A stretch of 14,116 nucleotides of DNA from JAKAWW01 sp049966775 (GCA_049966775.1 JBMFTZ010000024.1:1-14116); one strand, 5' to 3'; shown: positions 1 to 7,501, counted from the first letter of the stretch. Notes: generated from the sequence alone by a model not told the origin. Made by a program: numbers and translations.

Positions 1-38
1 ATTCATCCACGACTTAAAAGTCGCGGTATTCTTGCCCT
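1..38. repeat. Possible end of an IS200/IS605-type element (hairpin)
   Basis: Bases 7-15 (CCACGACTT) and 18-26 (AAGTCGCGG) form a nine-pair stem with one mismatch and a two-base AA loop. The stem sits between ATTCAT and TATTCTTGCCC. An ATTCATCC-stem-TATTCTTGCC layout resembles the subterminal hairpins of IS200/IS605 elements as I recall them; I could not align it. No transposase is visible because the window starts here, so tnpA or tnpB would have to lie to the left. A chance hairpin or the terminator of an unseen gene is also possible. Confidence 0.35.
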
Positions 39-133
39 ACGAATAAAAAATGTGGAAACGCGCGGCAATGCACAGAAAGGCCCCTACTTGAGGTTGCCAC
101 CCATCTCGTTGAGTAGAGACCGCACGCGACAGG

Positions 134-231
134 TTTATAAGGGCGAGGCCTTTATTTCATATGGTTATTGCAGGAAAATGAAGAAAACGCTCGCCCGGGG
201 AAAAGCGGCAAGGACGTATAAAAACAGTTAA
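134..231 (+). CDS. Doubtful 17-aa basic small ORF with its own promoter-like site
   Basis: An ATG at 178 opens a 17-codon frame ending in TAA at 229-231 (MKKTLARGKAARTYKNS). It is strongly basic, with six Lys/Arg and no acidic residue. AGGA (172-175) lies just before the ATG, and TTTATAA (134-140) lies at a distance that would put a transcription start near 160-165. The arrangement of TATA, SD and ORF is complete, but the frame is very short and I recognise no family. It could be a leader peptide upstream of rpoH, a tiny protein, or chance. The coordinates include the TATA site. Confidence 0.15.
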
Positions 232-262
232 GTATTTATTTGTTATGTTTCTTAAATTAATA
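216..262 (+). promoter_or_regulatory. TATA-like cluster, probable rpoH promoter region
   Basis: Three A/T-rich TATA-like stretches precede rpoH: GTATAAAA (216-223), AGTATTTATT (231-240) and CTTAAATTAATA (251-262). Archaeal TATA boxes lie about 25 bases before the transcription start. The first would give a leader of about 55-60 bases and the last one of about 20. I cannot choose between them by eye. Confidence 0.4.
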
Positions 263-301
263 GACCCTTTCTAGATAGCTGGCATAGTTTTTGGTGAGCG
301 A

Positions 302-529
302 TTGGTTCCTGCGCCTATTGACCTTATACCCAAACATGTAATAGTCAGCGCCAGCGATGCAAAAAAGATTGCAAAAAGGTTCAATACCACGCTTGACAAG
401 TTCCCAAAGATACTCGAGAGCGACGCGCAGGTCAAAAAGATAGGTGCTAAGGCGGGCGACCTTATAAAGATTTACAGGTCAGACCCTACAGGCAAGTACC
501 TGTATTACAGGCTTGTCGTAAAAGGCTGA
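302..529 (+). CDS. rpoH: DNA-directed RNA polymerase subunit H (Rpo5)
   Basis: This 75-aa protein matches archaeal RpoH/Rpo5, equivalent to the C-terminal domain of eukaryotic Rpb5, in length and pattern. It has LIPKHVIVSASDAKKI near residues 8-23, a central FPKI, and the C-terminal signature GDLIKIYRSDPTGKYLYYR, typical of this subunit. RpoH sits at the downstream jaw of the polymerase. The start codon is TTG at 302. GGTGA at 293-297 gives an SD four bases upstream, and the first in-frame residues fit the family length. It is first in the polymerase operon, as in most archaea, and is followed by rpoB'' after 84 bases that contain a second promoter-like region. Confidence 0.95.
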   Translation: MVPAPIDLIPKHVIVSASDAKKIAKRFNTTLDKFPKILESDAQVKKIGAKAGDLIKIYRSDPTGKYLYYRLVVKG

Positions 530-550
530 CAAAAATAGCAGTGTGCATAG

Positions 551-598
551 TGTATATAACGTATGGCACGTGCCGGAGACGCAATGCAATATGCATTG
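551..598 (+). promoter_or_regulatory. Internal promoter and palindromes upstream of rpoB''
   Basis: TGTATATAAC (551-560) is a good TATA box. A start about 25 bases downstream would fall near 580, giving a leader of roughly 33 bases before rpoB''. Between the TATA box and this start lies a perfect 10-base palindrome, GGCACGTGCC (565-574), placed where a repressor could block polymerase. At the 5' end of the predicted leader, CAATGCA (582-588) and TGCATTG (592-598) form a perfect 7-bp hairpin with an ATA loop, ending 10 bases before the GTGAT ribosome-binding site. The regulatory role is inferred. Confidence 0.5.
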
Positions 599-613
599 TA
601 ATACAAAAGTGAT

Positions 614-2083
614 ATGATGGACCATTATTTGCTTGAATCTTATCTTAGCAATGCATCCATGGTTCAGCAGCAGATAGAAAGCTACAATAGGTTCATAAGG
701 ATGGGTATACAGAAAGTGCTGGAGAGCAACAGCTATATAGAGCCAGATGTCCCAAACTTCGCCATAAAGCTCACCGGTATTAGGTTGGAACAGCCCAGGG
801 TCATAGAATCGGACAGCTCTATGAAGAGGATAATGCCAAACGAAGCACTGGCTAGGAACCTCACATATGCCGCACCAATGTACATAACTTACGTGCCGAT
901 AATAAGCGGCATAGAGAAGGCTGACGCGATGGGCGAGGCTTTTATAGGGGAGCTCCCAGTAATGGTAAAAAGCGACCTCTGCTACACGCACAACATGACA
1001 AAGGAACAGCTTCTTAGCGAAGGCGAGGATCCTTACGATTATGGGGGATATTTTATAATAAAAGGCACCGAGCGCGTGCTCATTGGCATCGAAGACCTTG
1101 CTCCAAACCGCGTTATAACAACTAGGGAGAACGGCATGGCAACAAGCAAGGTGTTCTCCACCACGCTGACCTTTAGGGCGAGGTGCAGCGTTACAAGAGA
1201 CGAATATGGCATATACGATGTTTCGTTCCCTACCATTGCCAAGGGCACCGATTTCGTGCTTGTGCTGAGGGCGCTTGGCTTGAGCAACGAAGAGATTCTT
1301 AAGGCGACAGAAAACAAGGATGTGAAGAATGACCTTTTGCTCAATATAGACGTAAGCGCGGCAAAGGAGCTAAGCACAGCCGATGCACTTATGGAGATTG
1401 GCAGGGTGGCAGCGCCAAACCAGGCGAAAGAGTACAGGAAAAAGAGGGCTGAAACGCAACTAGATACATACATACTGCCGCACATAGGCACTACTCCGGA
1501 GAGCAGGAACGACAAGGCTTACTTCCTTATAAAGATGGCAGAAAAGGCCACGCGTGTGGGGCTTGGCTATATAAGAGCGGATGACCGCGACCACTACATG
1601 AATAAGCGGATAAAGCTCGCAGGCGAGCTTCTTGAGGAGCTGTTCAATAATGCTTTCAAGTTCTTTGTGAAGGACATAAAGTACCACGTGGAGCGCACCA
1701 CGGCAAGAGGCAGGAGGCTCTCGGTGAGAACGAACATAAATCCGGACACGCTCACCGAGAAGATACTCTACTCAATGGGCACTGGATCGTGGCCTGCCGG
1801 CCAGACGGGCGTGTCGCAGGTGCTGGAGAGGGTGAACATGGCAAACATGCTCGCGCACTTAAGGCGCGTCAAGTCGCCCCTGGCAAAGAGGCACCCGCAC
1901 TTCAAGGCGAGAGACGTTCACGGCACGCATGTGAACAAGCTTTGCCCCAGCGAGACGCCCGAAGGCGTAGAAGTCGGGCTTACAAGGTACCTCGCGCTCA
2001 TGACCAAGGTTACAGTAGGCGCAGATGACAAGATGCTGCTTGAAAAGCTCAAGGAGCTCAAGCTCGTAGAAGGCGCCCAATGA
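614..2083 (+). CDS. rpoB2: DNA-directed RNA polymerase subunit B'' (N-terminal half of Rpo2)
   Basis: This 489-aa protein is the N-terminal half of the archaeal second-largest subunit. It contains the protrusion, lobe and fork regions. Recognisable blocks are GGYFIIKGTERVLIGIEDLAPNR (about residues 144-166), AGQTGVSQVLERVN (about 395-408), LAHLRRVKSPL (about 413-423), and KARDVHGTHVNKLCPSETPEG (about 431-451), the conserved fork-loop/rifampicin-site-like region. The protein ends shortly after the LALM block, at the known Euryarchaeal B''/B' split. ATG 614 and ATG 617 are both in frame; GTGAT at 609-613 abuts 614, so 617 may be the true start. The next gene, rpoB', begins 12 bases after the stop. 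Confidence 0.96.
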   Translation: MMDHYLLESYLSNASMVQQQIESYNRFIRMGIQKVLESNSYIEPDVPNFAIKLTGIRLEQPRVIESDSSMKRIMPNEALARNLTYAAPMYITYVPIISGIEKADAMGEAFIGELPVMVKSDLCYTHNMTKEQLLSEGEDPYDYGGYFIIKGTERVLIGIEDLAPNRVITTRENGMATSKVFSTTLTFRARCSVTRDEYGIYDVSFPTIAKGTDFVLVLRALGLSNEEILKATENKDVKNDLLLNIDVSAAKELSTADALMEIGRVAAPNQAKEYRKKRAETQLDTYILPHIGTTPESRNDKAYFLIKMAEKATRVGLGYIRADDRDHYMNKRIKLAGELLEELFNNAFKFFVKDIKYHVERTTARGRRLSVRTNINPDTLTEKILYSMGTGSWPAGQTGVSQVLERVNMANMLAHLRRVKSPLAKRHPHFKARDVHGTHVNKLCPSETPEGVEVGLTRYLALMTKVTVGADDKMLLEKLKELKLVEGAQ

Positions 2084-2095
2084 AACGGTGATTAT

Positions 2096-3910
2096 TTGAA
2101 AAGTGAGATTTACCTTGATGGAAGGCTAATAGGCTATGCCAGATCGGGCGAGGAGTTCGCAAAAGAGGTGAGGCGCAACAGGAGGCTCGGCTTGATAAGC
2201 GGAGAAGTAAACGTGGCATACTTCAAGAAGCTAAATGAAGTTCATGTAAACACTGACAGGGGCAGGGCAAGAAGCCCGTACATCGTTGTCGAAAACGGGG
2301 CAAGCACGTTTACGCAGGAGCTGAAGGAGAGGCTCGTAAAGAAGGAGATCGATTTCAACTATCTTGTAAGGAGGGGAATCATTGAATACTTAGATGCTGA
2401 AGAAGAAGAAAACGCGCTGGTGGCATTGAGCGAAGGCGAAATAACGCCAAAAACTACGCACCTCCAGATAGATCCCGTTTCAATGCTGGGCCTCACGATG
2501 AACCTCAGTGTGATAAACGAGTACGACACTGTGGGCAAGCACTCGCTCGTTTCGAATTTCACAAAGCAGGCCCAGGGCCTTTATGCGATAAACTTCTCGA
2601 AAAGATACGATCCCAGGGCTTTCTTGCTCTACTATCCGCAAAAGCCCATAATAAACAGCGTCACATATAGGACATTGCAGATGGAGAAGCATGCAACCGG
2701 CCAGAACATGGTTGTTGCGCTTTCCACCTATTACGGCTACAACATGAAAGACGCAATAGTGCTCAACAAGGCGGCAGTTGATAGGGGTCTTGGAAGGAGC
2801 GAGTTCTTCAGGACATACACAGACGAGGAGCGCCGCTATCCGGGCGGGCAGCAGGATAAATTTACCGTGCCGCCACCTACTACAGAGGGCTACCTTGGAG
2901 AGCACGCATATGCAAAGCTCAGCGAAGACGGCATAATAGAGCCGGAGCTGCCCATAGTTGACGGGGACGTGATAATAGGCAAGGTGTCGCCGCCTAGATT
3001 CTTGGAAGAGCAGACGAGCTTTGGAGTTACAACAGAGAAAAACAGGGACAACTCTGTGATGGTAAGGGTTGGAGAAGAGGGAATCGTTGACAGCGTAATG
3101 GAAAGCGAGACTGCTGGCGCAACAAAGATCGTCAAGGTGCGGGTAAGAAGCGAAAAGACTCCAGAAGCTGGGGACAAATTTGCAAGCAGGCACGCCCAAA
3201 AGGGGGTCGTGGCGCTAATAGTGCCTCAAGCGGATATGCCCTTTACAAAAGATGGCATAGTGCCAGATATGCTGCTGAATCCGCACAGCCTTCCGGGCAG
3301 AGCCACGTTCGGCCATATGCTTGAAATGCTAATGGGCAAAGCGTGCTCGCTGAAAGGCGCATATGCTGACGGCACCACGTTTTCTACAGATGGCAAGACG
3401 CTTGTTGACCAATACGGGGGAATGCTCGAGCAATACGGCTTCGACAAGTTCGGCGACGAGGAATTCTATGATGGCAGGACGGGCAAGAAATTCAATGCAA
3501 TGATATTTAACGGCGTGGTATACTATCATAAATTGTGGCATATGGTGAGCTTAAAGCTGCAGGTGAGGGCGAGAGGGCCCGTGCAGATACTTACCCATCA
3601 GCCGACAGAAGGCAAGCCGAGGAAGGGTGGGCTCAGATTTGGTGAAATGGAACGTGACGCCCTAGTGGGCCACGGGGCAAGCCTGCTGCTCAAGGACCGC
3701 ATGCTCGACCAGAGCGACAAGGCACCCATATGGATATGCAAGAACTGCGGAGCTGTAGGCTACTACGACTACATAAAAAACAAGCCTGTCTGCCCGAGCT
3801 GCGGCAGCAACGACCTTGAGATGGTGGAGATAAGCTACGCGTTCAAGCTGCTGTTGGACGAAATAAAATCGCTGCACATAAACCCGAAGATAAAATTGAA
3901 GAGCGAGTGA
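2096..3910 (+). CDS. rpoB1: DNA-directed RNA polymerase subunit B' (C-terminal half of Rpo2)
   Basis: This 604-aa protein is the C-terminal half of Rpo2. It carries the hybrid-binding, wall and anchor domains and part of the active site. The start is TTG at 2096, preceded by GGTGAT at 2087-2092; no ATG is near, and MKSEIYLDGRLIGY is the expected family beginning. Motifs include RRNRRLG (26-32), EVHVNTDRGR, YPQKPI, GQNMVVALSTYYGYN (about 201-215), EERRYPGGQQDKF, GDKFASRH with both conserved Lys (K361, K369), and a C-terminal Cys4 zinc ribbon (CKNC and CPSC, coded at about 3739-3804). Two near-invariant positions differ: the E-D dyad after GYN is K218-D219, and RHGQKG is RHAQKG (A367). The stop overlaps the ribosome-binding site of rpoA'. 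Confidence 0.96.
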   Translation: MKSEIYLDGRLIGYARSGEEFAKEVRRNRRLGLISGEVNVAYFKKLNEVHVNTDRGRARSPYIVVENGASTFTQELKERLVKKEIDFNYLVRRGIIEYLDAEEEENALVALSEGEITPKTTHLQIDPVSMLGLTMNLSVINEYDTVGKHSLVSNFTKQAQGLYAINFSKRYDPRAFLLYYPQKPIINSVTYRTLQMEKHATGQNMVVALSTYYGYNMKDAIVLNKAAVDRGLGRSEFFRTYTDEERRYPGGQQDKFTVPPPTTEGYLGEHAYAKLSEDGIIEPELPIVDGDVIIGKVSPPRFLEEQTSFGVTTEKNRDNSVMVRVGEEGIVDSVMESETAGATKIVKVRVRSEKTPEAGDKFASRHAQKGVVALIVPQADMPFTKDGIVPDMLLNPHSLPGRATFGHMLEMLMGKACSLKGAYADGTTFSTDGKTLVDQYGGMLEQYGFDKFGDEEFYDGRTGKKFNAMIFNGVVYYHKLWHMVSLKLQVRARGPVQILTHQPTEGKPRKGGLRFGEMERDALVGHGASLLLKDRMLDQSDKAPIWICKNCGAVGYYDYIKNKPVCPSCGSNDLEMVEISYAFKLLLDEIKSLHINPKIKLKSE

Positions 3911-3915
3911 TTATA

Positions 3916-6459
3916 ATGCAAGCTGAATTTATAGATTATATAAGGTTTGGGGTGATATCACCTGAAGAGATAAAGCGTATCAGCGTTGCAAAGCTTGTCG
4001 TGCCCGATACCTACAACGAGGACGGCTATCCCATAGATGGAGGGCTAGTAGACCAGAGACTTGGAGTTATAGATCCCGGCCTCAAGTGCAAGACCTGTGG
4101 AGGCAGGGCCAAGACGTGCCCCGGACATTTCGGCCACATAGACCTAGTAAGGCCGGTTATTCATCCAGAGTACGCCAAAATCATATACCTGCTGCTGCAG
4201 TCGACGTGCTACAAGTGCAACAGGATACTGCTTAACGACGACCAGATTAAGGAGATCAAGCCTGTCGTGAGCGACCTTATAGTGAAGGACGAAGAGCTTT
4301 CTGAGACCACCACGGAGCACGAGCTTGAGGGAATGGATCTGCTCAAGAGGATAAAGGCAATAAAGAGATGCCCGCACTGTGGCGCAGAGCAGCCGAAGAT
4401 AAAGCTTGAAAGGCCCACCTTCTTCTATATGAACGGCGAAAGGCTAAAGCCTGACGAGATACTGAACTGGCTTTCAAAGATAAGCAATGACGACTTGAAG
4501 CTGCTTGGCATAGACCCTGCTATAACGAGGCCGGAATGGTTTGTGCTTACGGCGCTCCTTGTGCCACCGGTAAATGTAAGACCTTCTATAACGCTCGAAT
4601 CGGGGGAGCGCAGCGAGGATGACCTCACACACAAGCTCGTAGACATAATGCGCATAAACCAGAGGCTGGAACAGGATATAGACGCGGGTGCGCCACAGAT
4701 CATTATAGACGATTTGTGGGAGCTTTTGCAGTACCAGGTGACCACGTATTTCAACAATGAAACCCCAGGCGTTCCGGTTGCAAGGCACAGGAGCACAAGA
4801 CCGCTTAAGACGCTAGTGCAGAGGCTCAAGGGCAAGGAAGGCAGGCTGAGATATAACCTGAGCGGAAAGCGTGTCAACTTCTCGGCAAGAACGGTCATAG
4901 TATCGGATCCCAACCTTACCATAGACCAGATAGGGGTGCCAAGGAAGATAGCCGAAAACCTTACCATACCGATAAACCTTACGCAATGGAACATTGACGA
5001 AGCAAAGAAGTACCTTGAGAGCACGGAATACCCCACAGTGCTCAACGTGATAACAAAGGAGGGCATAAGGAAGAGGGTAACAGATACAAACAGGGAGGAG
5101 CTGCTCAAGGAGATACAGCCGGGATACATACTGGAGAGACAGCTTATAGACGGGGACATAGTACTTATGAACAGGCAACCCACACTGCACAGGATTTCAA
5201 TCATGGCGCACAACATAAAGGTGCTGCCTGGCAAGGTGATAAGGATACATGTTTCTGCTGCATATCCTTATAACGCGGACTATGACGGAGATGAGATGAA
5301 CCTTCACGTGCCGCAGGCGATAGAGGCGAGGGCTGAAGCGAAGTACCTCATGCAGCCGCGCGACCTTATACTGTCGCCGAGAGACGGCAGACCGATAATG
5401 TTTATCGAGGAGGACGAAATTTCTGGCTTGTATTACTTGACTAAGGAAGATAGCTATTACACAAAGGAGGAAGCGGCGCGCATGCTTAGCGACATAGGCG
5501 TATTTGAATTACCAAAGCAGGAGAAGAACGGCCTCTATAGCGGCAGGGAGATCTTTTCGCTTATCCTGCCAAAGGACCTGAATTTTGAAAACAGCAGCAA
5601 GGGCGGCCATGTCGTGATAAAGAACGGCAGGCTTATAGAGGGCGGCATAGGCAAGAGCGAGGTGGGCGAAGGCAACGGCAAGCTGATACTGAAGATATTT
5701 GCAGAGTACGGGCCCACAGCGGCAAAAGATTTCCTGTTCAACATGGCAAAGCTGACCCTGAGGGCGGGTTATACCGCTGGCATCACAATCAGCGTGAAAG
5801 ATTATTACATGAGCGAAGCAGTTAACAAAGCCAAAGAGGCTATGGTAAGCGAGATAAATACAAAGGTGCTTAACCTCTATTCAAAGTACAAAGAAGGCAA
5901 GATGGAGCCACTGCCAGGCTATACGAAGAAGGAGACACTTGAGCTCGAGGTAATGGCGCAGCTAGAGGAGGCGCGCTCGCTCTCCAACAACATACTAAAC
6001 AAGTACCTTGACAACACAAACAACGCGAAGCTCATGGTAACGGTGGGAGCAAGGGGTAACATGCTGCATCTTGTCTCAACATCGATGCTTCTAGGCCAGC
6101 AGGCGGTAAGAGGGAGAAGGACAACGAGGGGCTATGCGGGGAGGGTGCTACCCTTCTTCAGAAAGAACAGCAAGAACCCAGAGGAAAAGGGCTTTATAGT
6201 GTCATCATTCTTTTCGGGCCTGAAGCCCGCGGAGCTGTTCATGCACGCGATGGGCGCAAGAGACTCTGCTGTGGTAAAATATGTGGCGATTACACAGAGC
6301 GGTTACCTGCAGAGGAGGCTTATCAACGCCATGCAGGACTTCTATATAGATGAAAACCTAGCGGTCAAAGATGCGAGCAATGCGCTCATAGAGACCGTCT
6401 ATGGAGGCGACGGTGTAGACCCGACAAAGGAGCTCATCGAAAAAGAGGAGAAAGAGTGA
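3916..6459 (+). CDS. rpoA1: DNA-directed RNA polymerase subunit A' (N-terminal part of Rpo1)
   Basis: This 847-aa protein is the clamp, active-site and bridge-helix part of the largest subunit. It has an N-terminal zinc site (C58, C61, C68, H71, in CPGHFGH), a second zinc site (C98, C101, C152, C155), NLSGKRVNFSARTVI, NRQPTLHRISIMAH, and the catalytic metal motif NADYDGDEMNLHVP with D455, D457 and D459. ATG 3916 is preferred over the in-frame GTG at 3907, because that GTG lies inside the ribosome-binding site GAGTGAT, which also contains the rpoB' stop. The bridge helix (about 780-800) reads GARDSAVVKYVAITQSGY, where the usual archaeal sequence is GGREGLVDTAVRTAQSGY. The flanking QRRLINA is normal, so this is real divergence and not a frameshift. 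The stop is four bases before rpoA''. Confidence 0.96.
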   Translation: MQAEFIDYIRFGVISPEEIKRISVAKLVVPDTYNEDGYPIDGGLVDQRLGVIDPGLKCKTCGGRAKTCPGHFGHIDLVRPVIHPEYAKIIYLLLQSTCYKCNRILLNDDQIKEIKPVVSDLIVKDEELSETTTEHELEGMDLLKRIKAIKRCPHCGAEQPKIKLERPTFFYMNGERLKPDEILNWLSKISNDDLKLLGIDPAITRPEWFVLTALLVPPVNVRPSITLESGERSEDDLTHKLVDIMRINQRLEQDIDAGAPQIIIDDLWELLQYQVTTYFNNETPGVPVARHRSTRPLKTLVQRLKGKEGRLRYNLSGKRVNFSARTVIVSDPNLTIDQIGVPRKIAENLTIPINLTQWNIDEAKKYLESTEYPTVLNVITKEGIRKRVTDTNREELLKEIQPGYILERQLIDGDIVLMNRQPTLHRISIMAHNIKVLPGKVIRIHVSAAYPYNADYDGDEMNLHVPQAIEARAEAKYLMQPRDLILSPRDGRPIMFIEEDEISGLYYLTKEDSYYTKEEAARMLSDIGVFELPKQEKNGLYSGREIFSLILPKDLNFENSSKGGHVVIKNGRLIEGGIGKSEVGEGNGKLILKIFAEYGPTAAKDFLFNMAKLTLRAGYTAGITISVKDYYMSEAVNKAKEAMVSEINTKVLNLYSKYKEGKMEPLPGYTKKETLELEVMAQLEEARSLSNNILNKYLDNTNNAKLMVTVGARGNMLHLVSTSMLLGQQAVRGRRTTRGYAGRVLPFFRKNSKNPEEKGFIVSSFFSGLKPAELFMHAMGARDSAVVKYVAITQSGYLQRRLINAMQDFYIDENLAVKDASNALIETVYGGDGVDPTKELIEKEEKE

Positions 6460-6463
6460 TTAT

Positions 6464-7501
6464 ATGGTGGCAAACAAAAAAGAGGATAGCGCCGTACCCG
6501 GCGAGGCCATTGGCACGGTCGCCGCGCAATCTATAGGCGAGCCCAGCACACAGATGATGCTTAGAGTTTTCCATTCTGCAGGAGTGAGCTCGGTCATTCA
6601 AACAAGAGGGTTGCCGCGCATGATAGAGCTTGCTGACGCGAGGAAGAGGCCAAAGTCGCCGGTCATGCGTATCTATATCGAAGACAGCATCAAAAACAAA
6701 TACGAAAAGGTCAGGGAGATATGGCGCAAACTCGAAGAAGTCAAGGTGTCAAGCTTAATAAGCGGCTATACGGAGGATTTCCGGGCGGGGACCATGGTGC
6801 TCCACGCCAACAGGGAAAAGCTCTCGTTTTATGAACTAACTATGAAAGACATTCGCAGCAGCATAGAAAAGGTAGGAGGCGTTGAAGTAGATATTGAAGG
6901 CGACGAGATAACAGTAAAAGCGAGCAAAAAAGCGGGCATAAAAGCGATAAGGACGGTATTTGTGCACCTTCTGAATGGGAGGGTTTCTGGCGTGCAGGGC
7001 ATAAACAAGGCGGTGATACAGCAAGAGGATGACGGTAGCTTTACCATTGCCACAAGCGGCAGCAACATACTCGGAGTGATGAACATAGAAGGCGTAGACA
7101 AAGAACATATATATTGCAACGACCCGTTCGAGGTGGCGAGGGCTTACGGTATTGAAGCGGCAAGGAACGTGATAGCAAATGAGATGATAACAACGATAAA
7201 CGAGGAGGGCCTGACCGTGGGATTTAGGCACGTGGCGCTTGTTGCCGACATGATGACGCTCACCGGAGCCATAAAGAGCATAGGCAGGCACGGCGTAGCT
7301 GGAGAGAAGAGCTCGGTGCTAGCGAAAGCGGCATACGAAGAGACAGTGAAGCATCTGGTGAACGCAAGCATATTCGGGGAGAGCGACCCGCTGAACGGCG
7401 TGGCGGAAAACATTCTCATAGGCAAACAGGTTACAGTGGGCACTGGCTATGTCAAGCTCATTGTCAAAAAGGAGGATATTAAAAAGCTTAAGGAGAAATG
7501 A
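6464..7501 (+). CDS. rpoA2: DNA-directed RNA polymerase subunit A'' (C-terminal part of Rpo1)
   Basis: This 345-aa protein is the trigger-loop, jaw and cleft part of the largest subunit. The trigger loop starts almost at once: PGEAIGTVAAQSIGEP (12-27), then TQMMLRVFHSAGV (29-41), then GLPRMIELADARK. The catalytic positions Q30, L33, R34 and H37 (yeast Rpb1 Q1078, L1081, N1082, H1085) are present. The usual QMTLRTFH is QMMLRVFH. The C-terminal blocks EAARNVIANEM, GLTVGFRHVALVADMMTLTG and VAGEKSSVLAKAAYEETVKHL are typical. Only about 11 residues precede PGEA, which is shorter than the few dozen residues most archaeal A'' proteins have there. GTGATTAT directly precedes ATG 6464. The TGA stop overlaps an ATG (ATGA), just ahead of the Lsm gene. 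Confidence 0.95.
   Translation: MVANKKEDSAVPGEAIGTVAAQSIGEPSTQMMLRVFHSAGVSSVIQTRGLPRMIELADARKRPKSPVMRIYIEDSIKNKYEKVREIWRKLEEVKVSSLISGYTEDFRAGTMVLHANREKLSFYELTMKDIRSSIEKVGGVEVDIEGDEITVKASKKAGIKAIRTVFVHLLNGRVSGVQGINKAVIQQEDDGSFTIATSGSNILGVMNIEGVDKEHIYCNDPFEVARAYGIEAARNVIANEMITTINEEGLTVGFRHVALVADMMTLTGAIKSIGRHGVAGEKSSVLAKAAYEETVKHLVNASIFGESDPLNGVAENILIGKQVTVGTGYVKLIVKKEDIKKLKEK

Larger units (their letters stand above)
1..301. other. Leading non-coding region upstream of rpoH
   Basis: No convincing gene is visible in these 301 bases. They hold the terminal hairpin (7-26), a TATA-like TTTATAA (134-140), a doubtful 17-codon ORF (178-231), and A/T-rich TATA-like stretches at 216-262 that could drive rpoH. 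Bases 40-130 are moderately GC-rich with no clear fold or ORF that I could recognise. Confidence 0.5.

Noticed and set aside
3907..3915. GTG 3907 as start of rpoA'
   Set aside because: It is part of the ribosome-binding site GAGTGAT and overlaps the rpoB' stop; ATG 3916 is correctly spaced.
6241..6310. Frameshift as the cause of the odd bridge helix
   Set aside because: The frame is correct on both sides, and the alternative frame (RKRLCCGKICGDY) does not resemble the expected sequence.
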